Positions 15,218 to 25,144 of a stretch of DNA of 64,000 nt are shown in pieces. The stretch comes from Chryseobacterium soldanellicola (lineage in GTDB: Bacteria; Bacteroidota; Bacteroidia; Flavobacteriales; Weeksellaceae). How positions within the stretch are numbered: position 1 is the stretch's first letter; each line of letters begins with the position of its first letter. Below the pieces are notes generated by a model. It saw only the letters and a list, made by a program, of their open reading frames with translations, was not told the DNA's origin and ran no database searches. The stretch is taken from positions 930,001 to 994,000 of the forward strand of contig NZ_FNKL01000001.1 of the NCBI RefSeq assembly GCF_900100115.1. Direction: 5' to 3'. A program made the position numbers and the translations under genes.

Positions 15218-17680
15218 ATGAATGAGATAACTTACAGCCAGGAAGTAAATAAAGCATTGAATATTGCTCAAAAAATAGGAAAAGAAAACCTTAATAAATA
15301 TTTTACCGGAGCGCATTTGCTGAAAGCTATGCTTACAAGAGATCTCAGCCTTTTAAAACATCTGGAAACACTGGGTGCAGATGTATTTTATTTGGAAGAG
15401 TGGGCAGAAGTAAGGATTGAGGAATGCCCGAAATCTCCTAATCAGCTTTCTTGTGAGCCTCACGAAATTATTGACGAAATCTTTGCTGAAGCCGATTCCG
15501 TAAGGAAAATTTTAGGTCAAGATGAAATTTCATTATTTACTATTATCGTTGCAATTAGCTCGCCGGGCGTAGCTTTTAGCTTTGATCAAATGAAAACGTT
15601 TCCTATTTCCAGAAGTGAATTATTGAGTGATAATAATATAGATGAAAGAAATGAAAAAAATTTAAATCAATTAAACATAAAACAAAGTAAAAATTTCATT
15701 CAAAAATACTGTCTCAATAAAAATGAACTGGTAAAAAAGAAAAATAAAAAAGAACTTCTTGTCGGGCGGGATACAGAGCTTAATAAAATCACAGAAATTC
15801 TATGCCGATTCAGCAAACAAAACGTATTAATAATTGGTGATCACGGCATTGGTAAAACATCACTGATCGAAGGATTTACTCAAAAAAACATATTAAACCA
15901 ACTTCCTGACGTTCTTTCCGGATTACAGATTTTTGAGCTGGAAATAGGAAATCTTATTTCGGGTGCTTCCTATAAAGGTGAAATTGAAGATAGAATTAAA
16001 AATATATCATCTGAGTTAAAAACAATCTCAAAATCTGTTTTAATTATTGAAGAATTTCATTCTCTCTTAGGAAATAATGGCTCAGATTCAGGGATTGTTA
16101 ATCTTTTAAAAAGTGAAATTTCCAATGGCTTAACCATTATTGCAACAACAACAATTGAAGAATACACTAAGAAAATCGAAAAAGAGCAAGGCCTTGCAGG
16201 TATGTTTGAGCTGTTAAAACTTGAAGAAACCGAAGACGAAACTCATCTCAGAATGCTGAAGCAAACACTTGGAGATTATCAAAATCACCATAACATACAA
16301 ATTGATGATGAGACGATGAAGGAAGCTATTCGCCTTTCAAAAAGATATATGAAGGAAAAAAGCCTTCCCGCTTCTGCTATTGATCTGATCGACCATACAA
16401 TGTCTGTTTTAAGAACCGCAGGCGAATCCTTTTTAAAAGAACAAAATCATCTTCTTAATAAAATTATTGACCTTGAAAGCAACCATCAGAATCTTTCGGA
16501 AAAAGACCGGAAAACATATTCCGGGTGGTTTTTGAAAGATTTAACCGAAAAAACAAAATACCTGATCAGCACTACAGAAAATGAGAATGAAAATGATATT
16601 TTATACTTTGAAAATGCTGATGAAATTTTAAAGTATTCGCGGAATTTAATTGAAAAAATTCACCAAATTGCCCAACAAAAAAGGACACATATTACAGAAT
16701 TAGATTTAGGATTAATAATTTCTCAAAAAACCAATATTCCGATCGGAAAATTAAAAGAAGAAGAAAAACAACGGCTTAACGACATGGAAAATGTGCTGGC
16801 AAAACGTGTTGTCGGACAAGATCACGCAATTTCCATTGTTTCGGAAGCCATCCTGGAAACCCGTTCCGGATTAAACAAAGCAGGACAGCCAATCGGTTCA
16901 TTTTTCTTTCTGGGACCTACCGGAACCGGTAAAACAGAACTCGCAAAGTCGTTGGCAGAATTTTTATTTCAGGATGAAAATGCCATTATTCGTTTTGATA
17001 TGTCTGAGTTTAAAGAAGAACATTCTGCCGCGTTGCTTTATGGCGCGCCTCCGGGATATGTGGGTTATGAAGAGGGCGGACTTCTGGTTAACAAAATTAG
17101 GCAAAAACCATATTCTATTGTTCTTTTTGATGAAATTGAAAAAGCACACGCTTCTGTTTTTGATGTCTTTTTACAAATTATGGATGAAGGCAAACTACAT
17201 GACCGGCTTGGTAAAGAGGGTGATTTTTCAAATGCTATTATATTATTTACATCAAATATTGGTTCGGAATTTATCGTGGAATCTTTCGCAAAAAGGGAAA
17301 TTCCTCCGTCTTCCAAGCTAATGGAAATAATGAGCCGTTTTTTCCGCCCCGAATTCTTAGGAAGATTAACAGAAACAATCCCTTTTGCCCCGATCAGTAA
17401 AGATAATGCCCTGAAAATTTTTGAAATTCATCTGAAAAAAGAGCTTTTAGATCTTGTTAAAAATTTACATATACAATTAAACATCACTCAGGAAGTCAAA
17501 GAACTTTTATCTATAGAAGGATACGGCATAAAATATGGTGCAAGACCTTTAAAAGCAGTTATCAGAACACGATTGAGAAGGCCTTTAGCAAAAAAAATCA
17601 TCTCAGGAGAGTATAAAGAAGGCGATATAATTGAAGTTTCTGTGGAAAATAATAATTTAATCTGGAGGAAAATGAGTTAA
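15218..17680 (+). CDS. tssH: T6SS sheath-recycling ATPase TssH (ClpV)
   Basis: 820 residues, the double-ring AAA+ ATPase of the Clp/Hsp100 kind that disassembles the contracted TssBC sheath. The N-domain (~1-150) has the Clp-N type repeat 'FTGAHLLKAML'. AAA1: Walker A 'GDHGIGKTS' near 206-214 and a Walker B-like 'VLIIEEFHSLLG'. AAA2: Walker A 'GPTGTGKTE' near 566-574 and Walker B 'IVLFDEIEKAH', followed by the C-terminal small domain 'YGIKYGARPLKAVI'. Its tie to the T6SS locus and the absence of a ClpP-binding loop that I can see favour ClpV over ClpB. Confidence 0.9.
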   Translation: MNEITYSQEVNKALNIAQKIGKENLNKYFTGAHLLKAMLTRDLSLLKHLETLGADVFYLEEWAEVRIEECPKSPNQLSCEPHEIIDEIFAEADSVRKILGQDEISLFTIIVAISSPGVAFSFDQMKTFPISRSELLSDNNIDERNEKNLNQLNIKQSKNFIQKYCLNKNELVKKKNKKELLVGRDTELNKITEILCRFSKQNVLIIGDHGIGKTSLIEGFTQKNILNQLPDVLSGLQIFELEIGNLISGASYKGEIEDRIKNISSELKTISKSVLIIEEFHSLLGNNGSDSGIVNLLKSEISNGLTIIATTTIEEYTKKIEKEQGLAGMFELLKLEETEDETHLRMLKQTLGDYQNHHNIQIDDETMKEAIRLSKRYMKEKSLPASAIDLIDHTMSVLRTAGESFLKEQNHLLNKIIDLESNHQNLSEKDRKTYSGWFLKDLTEKTKYLISTTENENENDILYFENADEILKYSRNLIEKIHQIAQQKRTHITELDLGLIISQKTNIPIGKLKEEEKQRLNDMENVLAKRVVGQDHAISIVSEAILETRSGLNKAGQPIGSFFFLGPTGTGKTELAKSLAEFLFQDENAIIRFDMSEFKEEHSAALLYGAPPGYVGYEEGGLLVNKIRQKPYSIVLFDEIEKAHASVFDVFLQIMDEGKLHDRLGKEGDFSNAIILFTSNIGSEFIVESFAKREIPPSSKLMEIMSRFFRPEFLGRLTETIPFAPISKDNALKIFEIHLKKELLDLVKNLHIQLNITQEVKELLSIEGYGIKYGARPLKAVIRTRLRRPLAKKIISGEYKEGDIIEVSVENNNLIWRKMS

Positions 17681-18041
17681 ATGAAGTAGCTAAAAATATT
17701 TAAGTTTTGCTTTACTTTAAGAATGCTTAAAAATAAATTTGACTTTCTTAATTAAACTTACTTAATAAAAGCTCAATGGTTTATCAGTAGAATCTAAAAT
17801 TTCCTTTTATCGGTAAAAAACGAATTCTGTTCTTTAAAAATTGTATAATTAAACGAATCTGCTATTCCTGCAAAATTCATTTTAATATTTTTCTTCCGGG
17901 CTAATTGAAATAAATGATTTATTTTATTTTTAAGTATAAAATACACATTATTTCCTATTAATAGACATAATTTAATTAAATTTACGTCAATAATTAACCT
18001 TAATTTTTTGGTTATAAAAACAGCAAGAAAAGAAACCTTTT
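17681..18041. other. AT-rich intergenic region between tssH and the LacI regulator
   Basis: 361 bases without a supportable gene. It marks the border between the T6SS and the pectin locus. Just before the regulator lies a TTAACC...GGTTA inverted pair (about 17995-18015) that could be an autoregulatory site, but it does not match the GCAATCGATTGC palindromes found elsewhere. No clear terminator hairpin after tssH was found by eye. Confidence 0.5.
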
Positions 18042-19070
18042 ATGAATAAAAAAAGTGCCACGATATATGATATTTCAAAGAAACTTAATGTAAGTGTGGC
18101 TACTGTTTCCAGAGCGCTCAACGACCATCCGAGGATAAGCCAGGCAACGAAAGAATTGGTGAAGAAAACCGCCAAGGAAATGAATTATAAGCAGAATAAT
18201 CTTGCCAAAGCCCTCAAAAGCGGTGAAACAAAAAACGTGGGAATTATTGTTCCTTTTGTGAATACAAATTTTTTCTCCTCTGTTATCCGGGGAATTGAAG
18301 AAGAACTTTCTCCACACGGTTATCACGTTATTATCTGCCAGAGCCATGAAGATGTTATTATTGAAAAAAGGCATCTAAACACGTTGCTGAATGCTCAGGT
18401 TGACGGGATTTTCATGTCAGTTTCGAGAACAACAATTGATACCGAGCATATCCAAAGTATTCTGGATACAACCAACACCCCAATCATCTTTTTTGACAGA
18501 AAAAAAGACATTGCAGGAATCAGTACCATAACCATTGATGACTATCGAGGCGGTTATATGGCTACTGAACATCTCATTCAGGAAGGTTATAAAAATATTT
18601 GTCATTTTGCCGGAGATCTGAATCTTGAGATTTATCAAAATCGTCTTAACGGCTACAAACAGGCCCTGCTCGACAATAATTTCCAGGTAAAAGAAGACAA
18701 TATTATTTTTACAGGAAGCTCGATCGATGCAGGAATTGATGCCATCAAAAAACTGTGGAACAGCAAATCAATTCCGGACGCGATATTTTCATCGAGTGAT
18801 TTTGCAGCGTTGGGTGCCTGTCAGGAATTGAAAAAACGCAAGATCAAAATTCCTCAGGAAGTCGCTGTTATCGGGTTTTCTAATGAACCTTTCACCCAAT
18901 TTATGGAGCTTCCGATGAGCTCTGTAGATCAAACGCCTGTTATTATGGGGAAAATGGCCGGACAGGTATTTTTGGAAAACATAAAAGAAAATGGTTCCGG
19001 GATGTCTATTGAGAAAAAAGTGGTGTTGACGCCGCAGCTTTATATTAGGAAGTCTTCGAAAAGGAAGTAG
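18042..19070 (+). CDS. LacI-family transcription regulator of the pectin locus
   Basis: 342 residues. The N-terminal helix-turn-helix is typical of LacI/GalR: 'ATIYDISKKLNVSVATVSRA' at residues ~6-25, followed by 'N.HPRIS' and the hinge 'MNYKQN'. The rest (~62-335) is a periplasmic-binding-protein-like sensor domain with 'VGIIVPFVNTNFF' and 'PQEVAVIGFSNEP'. The likely ligand is a hexuronate or its breakdown intermediate (KDG is common for such regulators). The likely operators are the palindromes at 29418, 30106 and 51662. It faces the end of the hexuronate operon. Confidence 0.85.
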   Translation: MNKKSATIYDISKKLNVSVATVSRALNDHPRISQATKELVKKTAKEMNYKQNNLAKALKSGETKNVGIIVPFVNTNFFSSVIRGIEEELSPHGYHVIICQSHEDVIIEKRHLNTLLNAQVDGIFMSVSRTTIDTEHIQSILDTTNTPIIFFDRKKDIAGISTITIDDYRGGYMATEHLIQEGYKNICHFAGDLNLEIYQNRLNGYKQALLDNNFQVKEDNIIFTGSSIDAGIDAIKKLWNSKSIPDAIFSSSDFAALGACQELKKRKIKIPQEVAVIGFSNEPFTQFMELPMSSVDQTPVIMGKMAGQVFLENIKENGSGMSIEKKVVLTPQLYIRKSSKRK

Positions 19071-19552
19071 GTTTTTTTGATTTTGATATAAATTTCTTTT
19101 GTCTTGAAACAAAAGAAACAAAAATTCAAGACTTGGAAACGAAAAGCTAAAAATAATCTATACTCTCTAAAAATTCTAAAACTTGCGCGAATTCAAGATT
19201 TATCCTTCGATTCTAAATTTGTGTCGCGCTTCAAACAGTAGAATTTTCTTAACGTTCGCATAGCTTATTCTATTAACGCATTCGTTTCCTATGTCAATTG
19301 ACAACTCAACGTATAGTCTGTCATTCTGACAAAGGAAGAATCTAAACTTTATTATTGTTTTGGCTAAAGCCAATCTGGATTCTATATTTATTAAACGGGC
19401 TAAAGCCCGTTCCTATTGATACAAGCTTTGTGTTTATTCGTGAAAAACATTTGTGTATTTGTGGTTAAAATCAACCTTAATTTAACCAAAAGAAAATGCC
19501 TCCCACAAATGTAGAAAGCATTTTCAACCCTAATATTATATAATTAAAACAA
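19071..19552. repeat. Intergenic region with short repeats between the regulator and uxaA
   Basis: 482 bases without a gene, between convergent genes. It holds a 12-base palindrome TGTCAATTGACA (19292-19303), a TGTCATTCTGAC...AAGAATCT element (19319-19343) of the same kind as those at 38945 and 46585, and two hairpins built on GGCTAAAGCC: TGGCTAAAGCCA (19361-19372) and AACGGGCT-AA-AGCCCGTT (19394-19411). The last one could end transcription of either flanking gene. Confidence 0.6.
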
Positions 19553-21166
19553 TTATAAGCTTACTCCGCGTCTCCAGGGAATAAAATCGTTTTGATTCAA
19601 AATTGCGGCTTTTGTTTTTATCTCTCCGCTTGCGACTTCGATGATAAATTCTAAAAGCTCTTCTGCCTTTTCGTCGATTGTTTTTTCGCCTGTAATCACA
19701 TCACCTGTGTTGAAATCGATGATGTCAGGCATTCTTTGTGACAAAGAAGTGTTTGACGAAATTTTCACTACCGGAACAACCGGATTTCCCGTTGGTGTAC
19801 CCAAACCTGTTGTGAATAAAACCACATTTGAGCCTGAACCAACCAAAGCAGTTGTACATTCCACATCATTTCCGGGAGTACATAACAAGTTTAAGCCCGG
19901 TTCTTTGATGTATTCCGTGAAATCAAGAACGTCATTTATCGGTGATGAACCACCTTTTTTAGCGGCTCCGGCAGATTTCATGGCATCGGTTATTAATCCG
20001 TCTTTAATATTCCCCGGCGATGGATTCATATCAAAACCTGAGCCTGCAGCAACGACGGATTCTTCAAAATCCTTCATTAACTGTAAAAATCTTTCGGCAT
20101 CATCTTCATTCACGCAACGGTTCACCAATTCCTGCTCTACTCCACATAATTCCGGGAATTCTGAAAGGATGGTTGCACCTCCGATTCCTGCCATTAAATC
20201 TGATAATTGTCCTAAAACCGGATTGGCAGAAATTCCTGAGAAACCATCTGAGCCACCACATTCCAATCCTAAAACAAGTTTTGAAATGGGTGCCGGTTTT
20301 CTTTCGATTTCGTTAGCTTTTTTAATGGCTTCGTAAGAATCTTTGATGATTCCGTTCAGCATTTCATCAACCGTTCCTGATTTTTGCTGTTCGTAAACGA
20401 TGATCGGCTTTTTATTATTCGGACTTATTTTTTGCAATGCATCTGTAAAAATCTGAACCTGTAAATTCTGACAACCCAAGCTCAAAACCGTTGCTCCGGC
20501 TACATTCGGATTATTCACATAACCTGCCAATAACCTTCCCAACGCTTCCGCATCCTGACGAATTCCGCCACAGCCGCCCTGGTGCGTGATGAATTTAACT
20601 TCAATATTTTTAAAAACTCTTGAATCCTGGTCTTCTTCAACAACAGTTTCTACCTCAGAATTATTGATCAATGATCTTAATAATAATTGATGCTTTGTTG
20701 CTTTTTCGAACAATAATTCTTTTTCAAAAACATCTTTTAAAATCTCAACATTTCTATTTTCACAAAAAACCAAAGGGAAAAACAACCAAACATTTTCTGT
20801 TCCGACCTGCCCGTCTTCTCTGTGATATCCCATGAAAGTTTTATCCTTCCATTTATCAACATTCGGAGCAGTCCAAGCCGTTGTTTCTGTTTTGCCTTCT
20901 ACTTTTGCGCTTTGATGCTTAACATTTTCAGTCGTGATAACCTCTCCTTTTTGGATCGGCTGACTCGCTTTTCCCACCAAAACACCGTACATAATGATCT
21001 CGTCTCCAATCGCTAGATCTTCTGTCACGAATTTGTGTTTCGCCTTCGTGTCTTTTATAATGTCATACGTAAGATCGCCTAAAGTAACAGTTTCCCCCTG
21101 CGTCAGATCAACCAATGCCACTGCTACATTATCTTTGGGATTTACTTTCAGTACTTTCTTTTGCAT
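19553..21166 (-). CDS. uxaA: Altronate dehydratase UxaA
   Basis: 537 residues, full length for the family with the small N-terminal SAF domain (~1-95: 'VLKVNPKDNVAVALVDLTQG') and the large dehydratase domain. It removes water from D-altronate to give 2-keto-3-deoxygluconate (KDG) in the cytoplasm. Conserved segments seen: 'FMGYHREDGQVGTENVWLFF', 'THQGGCGGIRQDA', 'LGLECGGSDGFSGISANP' and 'TPGNDVECTTALVGSG'. It is the last gene of the operon, 5 bases after uxaB. Confidence 0.92.
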   Translation of the reverse strand: MQKKVLKVNPKDNVAVALVDLTQGETVTLGDLTYDIIKDTKAKHKFVTEDLAIGDEIIMYGVLVGKASQPIQKGEVITTENVKHQSAKVEGKTETTAWTAPNVDKWKDKTFMGYHREDGQVGTENVWLFFPLVFCENRNVEILKDVFEKELLFEKATKHQLLLRSLINNSEVETVVEEDQDSRVFKNIEVKFITHQGGCGGIRQDAEALGRLLAGYVNNPNVAGATVLSLGCQNLQVQIFTDALQKISPNNKKPIIVYEQQKSGTVDEMLNGIIKDSYEAIKKANEIERKPAPISKLVLGLECGGSDGFSGISANPVLGQLSDLMAGIGGATILSEFPELCGVEQELVNRCVNEDDAERFLQLMKDFEESVVAAGSGFDMNPSPGNIKDGLITDAMKSAGAAKKGGSSPINDVLDFTEYIKEPGLNLLCTPGNDVECTTALVGSGSNVVLFTTGLGTPTGNPVVPVVKISSNTSLSQRMPDIIDFNTGDVITGEKTIDEKAEELLEFIIEVASGEIKTKAAILNQNDFIPWRRGVSL

Positions 21167-21171
21167 AATTT

Positions 21172-22635
21172 TTAAGAATAAAATTGTATAAAGTTATGAT
21201 ATGCAGTTTCGATATCGTTGTGATCAATTTCCCACAATGCTTTTGCTACTGCAGATTTCAAACCGTTAACCTTTGTAAGGTCTGTATCCCAGAAAGTGGT
21301 TTCGCTTAACGCCAATTCTGCGACTTTTTCATAATCTTCGTTTGCCCAGATTTCTTTGAATCTGTTTACTATTGCTTCTTCATCATTTATTGGAAGAGAT
21401 TTTTCACCAAAATTCCCTTGATAGAATCTGATTAAACTTGCCAATGAGAAGGTTAAATTAAGCGGTAATTTATGGTTAATTTCAACATATTTTAACAGAC
21501 TCGGAAGAATTCTCACTTTAAATTTAGAAACAAAATATAAAGCGATACTTGCCTGATAATGCTTGATAAAAGGATTTCTGAATCTGTCGAAAACTTCTTC
21601 AGCAAAATCTTTCAGTTCATTTTCATCTAAACCTAATGTAGGATTTACTTCATTAAAAATCGTTTCATTTAAAAATTTACCTAAAAATTGATTATCGATA
21701 GATTCTTTTACCGTTTCTTTTCCTGATAAAATCGCCGGAGCCAACATCAATGTGTGACCACCATTCAAAATTCTCACTTTTCTTAAACGGTACGGCTGAA
21801 TATCATCCACGACCAAAATCTGCTCGTCAATTTTATCGAAAGGAATTCTTTCTTTTAAATTTGCAGCATTCTGAATCACAAAAAGTAAAAATATTTCCGA
21901 AACGACCATCATCTGATCCTCATAATCCAACTGGTCTTCGTACGTTGCCGCATCATCTTTTGGGTAACCCGGAACGATTCTGTCTACCAGTGTATTATGG
22001 AAATAGTTATTTTGTTCAATCCATTGCACAAAGTTAGCTTCTAAATTCCAAAGTTGGGCATATTTTAGGATAATTTCTTTTAAAGCCAAAGCATTGTCTT
22101 CAATTAATTCACAAGGAATAATTCTCAACCCTTTATCTTCCGCTCCATTGAAATGTTTGAATCTTTCGTGTAATAAAACCGTCAGTTTCGCAGGGAAATT
22201 CTTGTGCGGACCAGCATAATCATTTTCTGATTCGTCGTAAGCAATTCCTGTTTCTGTTGTGTTTGAGAAGACAAATTCTAATTCTTCTTCTTTCGCCAAC
22301 GCTAAGAATTCATTGTAATTTGTATAAGGATTGATTGACTTTTGGATCGCGGAAATCACCTGTTTTGTATCAATGATCTCGCCTTTTTTAATTCCTCTTG
22401 AGAAAAGCGTGTATAAATTATCCTGCTCTTCCAGCTTATGAACCGAACCACCTGCTGTAGGCTGAACGTTTACGATTCCTCCATTAAATCCTGCTTCTTT
22501 ATTTAATTTATCAATTACGTAATCTGTGAATCCTCTCATGAAATTTCCGCCTCCAAACTGTACAATTTTAATGGGAAGTTTTTCCTGAGAACCTGTTAAT
22601 TCACGATTTAATTTTTGTTTTGTCTGATTTTCCAT
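21172..22635 (-). CDS. uxaB: Tagaturonate reductase UxaB
   Basis: 487 residues of the long-chain mannitol dehydrogenase family. The NAD-binding start is 'KIVQFGGGNFMRGFTDYVID' (residues ~22-41); further family marks are 'FSNTTETGIAY', 'NTLVDRIVPGYP' and 'VRILNGGHTLMLAPAIL'. It reduces D-tagaturonate to D-altronate using NADH. The neighbours uxaA and uxaC fix the substrate as the galacturonate branch rather than fructuronate. It lies 5 bases before uxaA and 168 bases after exuT, a gap filled with a repeat. Confidence 0.9.
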   Translation of the reverse strand: MENQTKQKLNRELTGSQEKLPIKIVQFGGGNFMRGFTDYVIDKLNKEAGFNGGIVNVQPTAGGSVHKLEEQDNLYTLFSRGIKKGEIIDTKQVISAIQKSINPYTNYNEFLALAKEEELEFVFSNTTETGIAYDESENDYAGPHKNFPAKLTVLLHERFKHFNGAEDKGLRIIPCELIEDNALALKEIILKYAQLWNLEANFVQWIEQNNYFHNTLVDRIVPGYPKDDAATYEDQLDYEDQMMVVSEIFLLFVIQNAANLKERIPFDKIDEQILVVDDIQPYRLRKVRILNGGHTLMLAPAILSGKETVKESIDNQFLGKFLNETIFNEVNPTLGLDENELKDFAEEVFDRFRNPFIKHYQASIALYFVSKFKVRILPSLLKYVEINHKLPLNLTFSLASLIRFYQGNFGEKSLPINDEEAIVNRFKEIWANEDYEKVAELALSETTFWDTDLTKVNGLKSAVAKALWEIDHNDIETAYHNFIQFYS

Positions 22636-22803
22636 CTTTCTATTGATGATTTATTTTTAACGCAAAGTCCGCAAAGATTTTTTGCTTGAAATGCCGTTTA
22701 TTTTTCGTTCGCAAAGGCATTTGACGACGTCGAATCTTCGATTTCACTCAGCTAAGGGCACTACAACACTTGCTTCTTTATCTATTAAACCATTAAGGTT
22801 AAT
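22636..22803. repeat. Intergenic repeat between exuT and uxaB
   Basis: Holds an AACGCAAAG-type element (22659-22680, AACGCAAAGTCCGCAAAGAT) and a TTTTTCGTTCGCAAAGGC stretch (about 22701-22719) that recurs inverted at 39053-39072. Both belong to the same intergenic repeat family as the elements at 40791-40934 and 44538-44693. It interrupts the hexuronate operon. Confidence 0.6.
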
Positions 22804-24333
22804 TTATTTACTTATCACTTTATATTTTGGAACTAACGATTTCATCACTACCCATGCAATAAGGTAAGCCACTGCACAGATTGAAAAAATAATCATGTAC
22901 CCTTTGTCGATTCCGTCTGAAATTACGGCTCCTGACTTTTCCAATTGTTCAAAAAACCCTTCCGGTAAACGATCGTTGATGTATTGGGGATATTTTTCCA
23001 ACAATGGAACTCCATCAATTGTCGTCCAGGCTTTATGAGCATGGTCAAATAGTAAACCAGATGATTTATTGATTAAAAAAGAACCGATACCGCCCGCCAT
23101 TCCTCCAATTCCCGTGATGGTTGCAATGGCTTTTTTAGGAAACATATCACCGACGGTCGAGAAAATATTAGCCGACCAGGCCTGATGTGCTGCTCCAGCA
23201 ATTCCGATAATCAAAACCGGAAGCCAATACGTAATGGTGCCCAAAGGTTGTGCTAAAAGTGCTAGCAAAGGGAAAAATGCGAAAATCAACATTGCTTTCA
23301 TTCTTCCTGAGTAAGCGTTCATTCCTCTTTTTTCAACAAAATATTTTGGAAGCCAGCCTCCGATGATCGACAATAAAGTGATCATATAAAGTACAAATAA
23401 TGGCAATGCACTTTGTGTGGAATCCATTTTGTAAACCGAACTTAAATAAGCCGGTGTCCAGAATAAAAAGAACCACCAAACGCCGTCTGTCATGAACTTT
23501 CCAAAGGCAAAAGCCCAGGTCTGTCTGTAGCTGAAACATTCTCTGAAAGTAAATACCTTTTCCGGAACAGAAGTATCTTCATTGGGAAGATCGTCTTGAT
23601 CCTGATTAATATAGGTTAATTCATGCTCGTTAACTCTATGATGTAAATGCGGTTTTTTGTAATAAAATACCCAAAGCCCCATCCATAAAAATCCTAAAGC
23701 CCCAATAATGATAAACGCCCATTCCCAACCCATTGATTTTGCAATGAAAGGAATCGTAATTGGCGCTGCCAAAGCGCCAACCGTTGCTCCTGCATTCCAG
23801 ATACTTGTAGAAAATGCTCTGTCTTTTTTAGGGAAATATTCCGCTGTAGTTTTGATCGCCGCAGGGAAATTTCCTGCTTCACCAATAGCCAATACGAAAC
23901 GTGCAAAAATAAACAATGTTACACTCGTACTAATAATAGCAGAAGCACTTCCCACGGTTCCTATGATTTGCTTAGCTTCATGAAAACCTACAAACCATTT
24001 TCCTGTAAGGATTCCTGAAGTTCCGATTCCGCAGAAAGCGTGTAATACCGCCCCAACAGACCAGATTCCGATTGCCCAAAGGAAACCTTTTTTAGTATCC
24101 AGCCAATCCACGAATTTTCCGGCGAAAAGCATTCCTACTGCATAAAATATAGAGAATAATGCTGTGATATTTCCATAGTCATTATTATTCCAGTGAAATT
24201 CCGGAGCGATAAAGTCTTTCCATGTTAATGACAATACCTGACGATCCAAATAATTAATGGTCGTGGCAATGAACAGCAAGAAGCATATCGTCCATCTGAA
24301 TTTACTTGGTTTAAGAGACTTAACTGAACTCAT
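22804..24333 (-). CDS. exuT: Hexuronate transporter, MFS family (ExuT-like)
   Basis: 509 residues with about twelve membrane helices. Near the N-terminus 'TINYLDRQVLSL' is the mark of the anion:cation symporter branch of the major facilitator superfamily that includes ExuT; 'GEAGNFPAAIKTTAEYFPKKDRA' is its conserved second-half motif of the first bundle. The expected job is proton-coupled uptake of galacturonate or glucuronate across the inner membrane. It is longer than E. coli ExuT because of a loop near residues 445-475. It lies 15 bases after eda. Confidence 0.85.
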   Translation of the reverse strand: MSSVKSLKPSKFRWTICFLLFIATTINYLDRQVLSLTWKDFIAPEFHWNNNDYGNITALFSIFYAVGMLFAGKFVDWLDTKKGFLWAIGIWSVGAVLHAFCGIGTSGILTGKWFVGFHEAKQIIGTVGSASAIISTSVTLFIFARFVLAIGEAGNFPAAIKTTAEYFPKKDRAFSTSIWNAGATVGALAAPITIPFIAKSMGWEWAFIIIGALGFLWMGLWVFYYKKPHLHHRVNEHELTYINQDQDDLPNEDTSVPEKVFTFRECFSYRQTWAFAFGKFMTDGVWWFFLFWTPAYLSSVYKMDSTQSALPLFVLYMITLLSIIGGWLPKYFVEKRGMNAYSGRMKAMLIFAFFPLLALLAQPLGTITYWLPVLIIGIAGAAHQAWSANIFSTVGDMFPKKAIATITGIGGMAGGIGSFLINKSSGLLFDHAHKAWTTIDGVPLLEKYPQYINDRLPEGFFEQLEKSGAVISDGIDKGYMIIFSICAVAYLIAWVVMKSLVPKYKVISK

Positions 24334-24348
24334 ATTAATATTCAGAAT

Positions 24349-25014
24349 TTAGTTATTATTTAAAGTCTGAATAATCTCCAGCACTTTTTTTGTTTCATTT
24401 TCAATCGTTGCATAATCTTTAGCAAGCATCAATTCTTTGCTTACCAATTTGCTTCCCATTCCCACGGCAGCAACACCGGCTTTAAACCAGCTTTCAATGC
24501 TTTCTTTAGTCGTATCAACACCACCCGTAGGCATAAATTTCAGATTCGGGAAAACATCTTTAATGGCACTCATAAATCCCGTTCCTAAAGCGTTTCCGGG
24601 AAATAATTTAACGAAAGTTACTCCTGAATTTTCAGCTTCAATAATTTCTGTCGGAGTCATACAACCCGGACTGTACAATAGGTCTTTTGGAATTAAAAAT
24701 TCTGCAACTTCCGGCACAAAACCCGGACTGATAAAGAAATCGGCGCCTACTTTGTAATATTCTTCAGCTTGCTGTATATTCTTTATGGTTCCGATTCCCA
24801 AAAGCATTTCCGGCATTTCGGCATTACGGATTTCTACCATCTTTGTGAAATTACTTAACGCTGCTTCACCGCGGCTAGTATATTCTACAGCACGGATTCC
24901 TGCTTTGTAAAGTGATCTCAATATTTCTAACGTTACCGTTTCATCAGCATTATAATATAGAGGCAAAACGCCTTGTTTGATGATGGTATTTGTAACTGAT
25001 TGAATTTTTGTCAT
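24349..25014 (-). CDS. eda: KDPG/KHG aldolase
   Basis: 221 residues, the class I aldolase that splits 2-keto-3-deoxy-6-phosphogluconate into pyruvate and glyceraldehyde 3-phosphate. The Schiff-base lysine is Lys136 in 'VKLFPGNALG', the acid-base glutamate is Glu44 in 'AVEYTSRGE', and 'GIGTIKN' and 'MPTGGVDTT' line the pocket. It is the last step of the uronate path in this operon. Confidence 0.93.
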   Translation of the reverse strand: MTKIQSVTNTIIKQGVLPLYYNADETVTLEILRSLYKAGIRAVEYTSRGEAALSNFTKMVEIRNAEMPEMLLGIGTIKNIQQAEEYYKVGADFFISPGFVPEVAEFLIPKDLLYSPGCMTPTEIIEAENSGVTFVKLFPGNALGTGFMSAIKDVFPNLKFMPTGGVDTTKESIESWFKAGVAAVGMGSKLVSKELMLAKDYATIENETKKVLEIIQTLNNN

Positions 25015-25144
25015 TTTAATTTTTTTATTGAAATTATTTTCAAAAAATAAAATTGTTTTTTTTTAATCTTTAATAGGATTGCATCCTATTCTGTTTTAAG
25101 TCGTCCCTTCGGGACTCCCTCAGGAATTCAGATAATTAGAATTT
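25015..25144. repeat. Hairpin-bearing gap between kdgK and eda
   Basis: Two inverted repeats stand in the 130-base gap: AATAGGAT-TGC-ATCCTATT (25072-25090) and GTCCC-TTC-GGGAC (25103-25115). They may weaken or tune read-through from kdgK into eda. Confidence 0.6.

Noticed and set aside
15218..17680. General chaperone ClpB instead of TssH
   Set aside because: The gene follows a T6SS membrane protein within the locus and the middle domain looks short; ClpV is the better reading.
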